Of a stretch of DNA of 64,000 nt, positions 60,740-64,000 are shown piece after piece. The notes beneath the pieces were generated by a model, which worked only from the letters and a program-made list of their open reading frames with translations, ran no database searches and was not told the origin of the DNA. Location: contig JAYKYS010000009.1 of NCBI GenBank assembly GCA_036924285.1, forward strand, positions 23,354,001 to 23,418,000, written 5' to 3'. Source of the DNA: Asterella californica (Eukaryota > Streptophyta > Marchantiopsida > Marchantiales > Aytoniaceae). Made by a program: the position numbers and the translations under genes. The first letter of the stretch is position 1, and the number at the start of each line of letters is the position of its first letter.

Positions 60740-61832
60740 CAATATCCAGAGGAGGGTATATGTGTGTTGGAGCTGTATGGAGGGATCAGCATAGGTTTGA
60801 CTGCGGTATTGCAGGCAAGCATACATCGATACTTGTATGTGGAGAGAGATGAGGTTACGAGACACATCTCATTACGTCATGTGGCACATTCGATGCAGAG
60901 ATATCTTGAGTTGTTGTCCATATCAACCGTTAGAGAATACCAACAAGCATTACCGTTAGATATTTCGTTGCTGGGGGCACAGGATCTCATGTTTGTTGAT
61001 ACCATTCACTTGGTGATAGCCGGGTGGCCATGTCAAGATCACACGCGTGTTGAGAGAGGTCAGGGTTTACATGATCTGCGATCTAGGATGTTCTAGGAGA
61101 TGTTACGGATCTTACGACATCTCCAGATGCATCAGAAGGATTCTCCAGCGTACATCTTGGAGAACATTCTTTTGTTGAGTGATGCTCGTACACAGATGAT
61201 GGCGAGTGTGCACCAAGTGCGGTCTTGGGTTGGACCGGCAGTGTTGTTGGATGCAGCGAGAGTAGGATCTCGTGCACATCATCCACGGTTGTGCTGGACG
61301 AACTTGTTATCGACAGAGGTGCTTAAGCGCGCACACGATGGAGTGATTGGACCAGCGCACCTCACGGTTGATGGCATCTTGGATGTAGAGCGACGATCTC
61401 AAGTAGTGAGAGTCGTCGACAGGTCACTCATGGCAGTGGTGAACCTAGTGGGACGGCTCATGGTAGCGTTACCCACTTTGGTGAGCTTTCCAGTCACATA
61501 CTTACAGAGATGGAGGACTTGGGCTTGTGTGGGATGTTCAATTACGGTAGTTGGTGGAGCTCAATGCCGATGAGAGAGAGCGAGCGATGGATTTTGCTAT
61601 GAGTACGACGGCAGTAGTTTCGATGTTGGAGGCTTCGCGTTGTCAAGTATTGGATCAAGCAATGGGCTTGAATTGCTTGACATGGATTATTAGCCTTGGA
61701 TTGGCTGAGCAACGTCGGATGTCATCGACGGGTGTTACTGCTCAGACACTTCTGAGCTCTTTGTCTATCGCCTCGGTGGAGGTTAAGACTGGGGGCGAGG
61801 CGTGTGGAGTTCGTCATCCTTGGACATCATGA
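60740..61832 (+). pseudogene. C5 cytosine DNA methyltransferase domain inside Ty3/gypsy pol
   Basis: C5-MTases transfer methyl groups from AdoMet to cytosine in DNA. The motifs are in canonical order: motif I LELYGGISIG (60767-60796); acidic AdoMet-site segment YVERDE (about 60836); motif IV AGWPCQDHTR with the catalytic Cys codon at 61031-61033; motif VI YILENI (61151-61168); motif VIII-like RAHHPRLCWTN (about 61274); target-recognition-side LPTLVSFPVTY (about 61470); motif IX/X-like ERERAMDF and LNCLTWIISLGLAEQ (about 61580-61720). Length (about 330 aa) fits a bare catalytic domain of DNMT3-like type. It is in phase with the protease region before it. Damage: TAG at 61094-61096, one frameshift near 61500, TAG at 61548-61550. 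The core catalytic residues are intact, but this copy cannot make a full-length enzyme. Confidence 0.88.
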
Positions 61833-62124
61833 GATGTCATAGGAGAGAGTGTGGACCTTGCAACTAGGACTGTAGGAATTTTTCGCAAAGTGGCGGTGGA
61901 GGTTGTTGGTGGTGAGTAGAAGGAAACTGCTCCAGAGGCTGCAAGATAGCAGTCAATGACTTTGTCTTCTACCTCTAGCATGGTAACAAAGGATACTTGG
62001 GAGCCAGAGATTGGACCCAAGCTTATTGGAGAGGAGAGACGAAGAGTTCAGAGATTCTTGAAGAGCTACAGGAATTATTTTGCCTTTAGTATGAAGGATT
62101 TGGGTACCGTGAAGGGACCAGGTA
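61833..62124 (+). pseudogene. Linker between DNA methyltransferase and reverse transcriptase
   Basis: The same phase as the methyltransferase C-terminus continues with KLIGEERRRVQRFLKSYRN and FAFSMKDLGTVKGPG, the usual pre-RT text of this Ty3/gypsy lineage. Stops at 61830, 61917 and 61947 interrupt it, and a frameshift near 62120 leads into the RT frame. It shows that methyltransferase and RT belong to one polyprotein. Confidence 0.75.
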
Positions 62125-62958
62125 ATGACTAATGACACGTCAATCTTTCGACGTCCTAACAAGTACAATGACCTGGAGAGAGCCTTGATCCAAAATAAGA
62201 CTCAAGACTTGTTGGAGGTTGGGTTGGTGGAGATGTCGCATGGAGAGTATGCATCTGCCACAGTTATGTTAGCAAAGAAGGATATGTATGACAACTACAC
62301 GGATAGACGGATGTGTGGAGACTACCGTCTTATCAATCGACAGACGAAGTCTGATAAGTATGCCATGCGGACACCTGAGGAGATCTTTGATGTAGTGGGG
62401 CATGTGAAGGTCTTCAGTACTTTGGATCTTCGAGCAGGGTATCATCAGTTGCCAGTGAGAGAAGAAGATAAGTCCAAGACAGCATTCTGGGAAATTGACT
62501 CTCACGGCAAGGATTGTTTGTATCAGTGGTGGTTCTTATCATTTGGGTTGAAGAACGTCCCTGCTGAGTTCCAGAGGGTGATTGACAGGATCCTAGCAGG
62601 ATTGGATTTTGTCGGATGTTATAGTGACGACATCTTAGTCTATAGTGCTACTGTGGAGGAGCACGAGAGACACTTACGAGATGTGTTCGAGCGGTTGAGA
62701 GCTCACGGGTTGAAGTTACACCTTGAGAAGTGTAAGTTCTTCAAGGAGTTGGAAGAGGATCTAGGTCACACCATCTACCCAGGTGGGTTGGGTGTTCAAC
62801 AGACGAAGGTTGAGACTATTGCACGTATCCCATGCCCCACAGATGTAAGTCGAGTTCAGACATTTGTTGGTTTGACGAACTTCTATCATCAGTACGTGAA
62901 AGTATTTAGTGCAATTGCGAAGCCATTGACCAAGCTGATGAAGGTGGACCAGGAGTGA
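62125..62958 (+). CDS. Ty3/gypsy reverse transcriptase
   Basis: A 277-codon frame with FRRPNKYNDLERALIQ, MCGDYRLINRQT, FSTLDLRAGYHQLPV, LSFGLKNVPAEFQRV and the catalytic box CYSDDILVYS (Tyr-Ser-Asp-Asp instead of the common Y-I/V-D-D), followed by LKLHLEKCKFF and GLTNFYHQYV. All fingers, palm and thumb landmarks are present. It ends at a TGA where Trp is usual (KVDQE-stop-QW) and reads on in phase into RNase H. Confidence 0.92.
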   Translation: MTNDTSIFRRPNKYNDLERALIQNKTQDLLEVGLVEMSHGEYASATVMLAKKDMYDNYTDRRMCGDYRLINRQTKSDKYAMRTPEEIFDVVGHVKVFSTLDLRAGYHQLPVREEDKSKTAFWEIDSHGKDCLYQWWFLSFGLKNVPAEFQRVIDRILAGLDFVGCYSDDILVYSATVEEHERHLRDVFERLRAHGLKLHLEKCKFFKELEEDLGHTIYPGGLGVQQTKVETIARIPCPTDVSRVQTFVGLTNFYHQYVKVFSAIAKPLTKLMKVDQE

Positions 62959-63478
62959 CAGTGGGAGGATGAACAGGAGAGAGCTTTTGTAGAGCTCAAG
63001 GATAGGTTGACATCTGCTCCCATCTTGAGGAGACTCGTTAGAGGGCATCTTTTCCAACTACACACTGATTGGAGTAAGTTGGGACTTGGAGCAGTGCTTA
63101 CTCAGCATGATGATGAGAAAAAGGAGTTTGCGGTGGCGTATGTCAGTCGTTCCAACAATTCGGTGGAGGTAAAGTACAGTTCGTACGAGAGGGAGTGTTT
63201 AGCTGTAGTGTGGGCTGTTGCACACTTCTGATGTTATCTGTCTGAGAACCTCTTTACTCTCATCATTGATCACCAGCCGCTCAAGTGGTTGATGGAGTCC
63301 GATAAGCTTACAGGGAAGCTTGCATGATGAGCTCTTATCTTACAGGAGTATGACTTCCAGGTAGTACATAGACCTGGAGTTGCAAACCTAGATGCCGATG
63401 GATTGAGTCGTAATTCATGCACGATCAGACTGGAGCTCGATGACATGACGAGGTTGATGAGGAGGTAGTGCCAAGGTG
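62959..63478 (+). pseudogene. Ty3/gypsy RNase H, truncated element end
   Basis: In phase with RT: LHTDWSKLGLGAVLTQ, VAYVSRSNNSVEVKYSSYE, RECLAVVWAVAHF, DHQPLKWLMESDKLTGKLA, LILQEYDFQVVHRPG and LDADGLSRN. Stops at 63229, 63325 and 63328 replace expected Arg, Arg and Trp. After EVDEEVVPR the homology stops near 63475; no chromodomain, integrase or 3' LTR is present in the window. Confidence 0.85.
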
Positions 63479-64000
63479 ACACTCTTTACAATCCAAGGAA
63501 AATGATAACATTGAGTTTGCACTTCTCCGGAGCAAATGCAGTCTTCTTCGGGTCTAGAATGTTGCAAACTCAATAAACATAGCACGGAATATGAAAAGCA
63601 AGTTAGTATTTCTATACTAGCAAGATATTGCATACACAAAGACATTCTTCAAATTGTAGGTATTGTTTTCTTCAACTCAGCTGGGAAAGTAAATACTAAC
63701 ACCATCGTACTACATTAGGAAAGAGATGAATTTACACTAAAAGAAAAATACATGCTTATGTCGATACAACAAACTATCAGTCTCCTGAACGATACACTGT
63801 ATGTTGTGTCCGGATACTAGTTTTTCAACGTTAGGAGTTCTTTTTGTTGTTAGCCTGCATGTTATACACCATCTTGAGCTAGACTTCGGTCGAGAAAAGA
63901 GCTCATGAAATTCCATTCAATATCCTTTCAAGACATCTACAAACTTTCTTAAAAGTAAAAGTCAGTGAAACAATCGAATACAACTTTCTATTTTTCACTA
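63479..64000. other. Unassigned DNA at the right edge
   Basis: No retroelement or gene motif continues past 63478. The frame 63536-63718 has no recognisable homology. Confidence 0.35.

Noticed and set aside
60337..60867. 176-aa minus-strand frame
   Set aside because: It is opposite the protease/DNMT reading, which carries the recognisable motifs.
1..64000. CRISPR array, rRNA genes, bacterial operons
   Set aside because: No regularly spaced identical repeats with unique spacers, no rRNA core sequences and no closely packed intronless genes were seen. The gene structure is eukaryotic.

Overview
The window looks like nuclear DNA of a eukaryote, most likely a non-seed land plant (bryophyte-like) or a close streptophyte relative. 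Host genes are split by short GT-AG introns (about 200-600 bp, one of 1.6 kb). One host protein is a four-MA3-domain MRF protein, a plant-specific architecture. The rest is a dense bed of LTR retrotransposons plus Rep/HUH elements of the Replitron type, which are reported to reach high copy number in non-seed plants. The species cannot be named from the sequence. No rRNA, organelle, bacterial operon or CRISPR signal was seen.

Layout. 0-1.2 kb: degenerate repeats. 1.2-6.85 kb, minus strand: the first ten coding exons of a VPS13/chorein lipid-transfer gene that runs off the left edge. 7-15.7 kb: AT-rich DNA with foldback hairpins and a recurrent GCWTATTCACC motif. 15.8-21.9 kb: a mosaic of Ty1/copia halves in opposite orientation and two Replitron pieces. 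22.2-24.0 kb: a repeat block bounded by a short inverted motif. 26.6-30.4 kb, minus strand: an intact MRF/PDCD4-like translation regulator (705 aa, 4 exons). 32.7-34.8 kb: a Rep/HUH Replitron-like gene with tandem repeats on both sides. 37.4-44.1 kb: an unidentified decayed element unusually rich in GAAGAC/GTCTTC, split by a solo LTR. 44.7-46.85 kb: a second, decayed Replitron. 47.18-54.07 kb: a young non-autonomous LTR retrotransposon (gag, protease, truncated pol) with almost identical 1,619-bp LTRs and a canonical -1 frameshift heptamer. 57.9-63.48 kb: a Ty3/gypsy polyprotein in the order gag, protease region, C5 DNA methyltransferase, RT, RNase H.

The most striking item is the cytosine DNA methyltransferase embedded in frame between the protease region and RT of the Ty3/gypsy element. 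Its PCQ and ENI motifs are intact, and nearly all premature stops in the element can be explained by C-to-T/G-to-A transitions. Second are the Rep/HUH elements: one copy keeps HUH and YxxK, one has lost HUH, and two fragments break at the same point. Third is the young gag-protease element with its frameshift site.

The two host genes appear unaffected by the surrounding elements. Their exons keep phase throughout (VPS13: 1,247 nt of coding sequence visible; MRF: 2,118 nt including stop).
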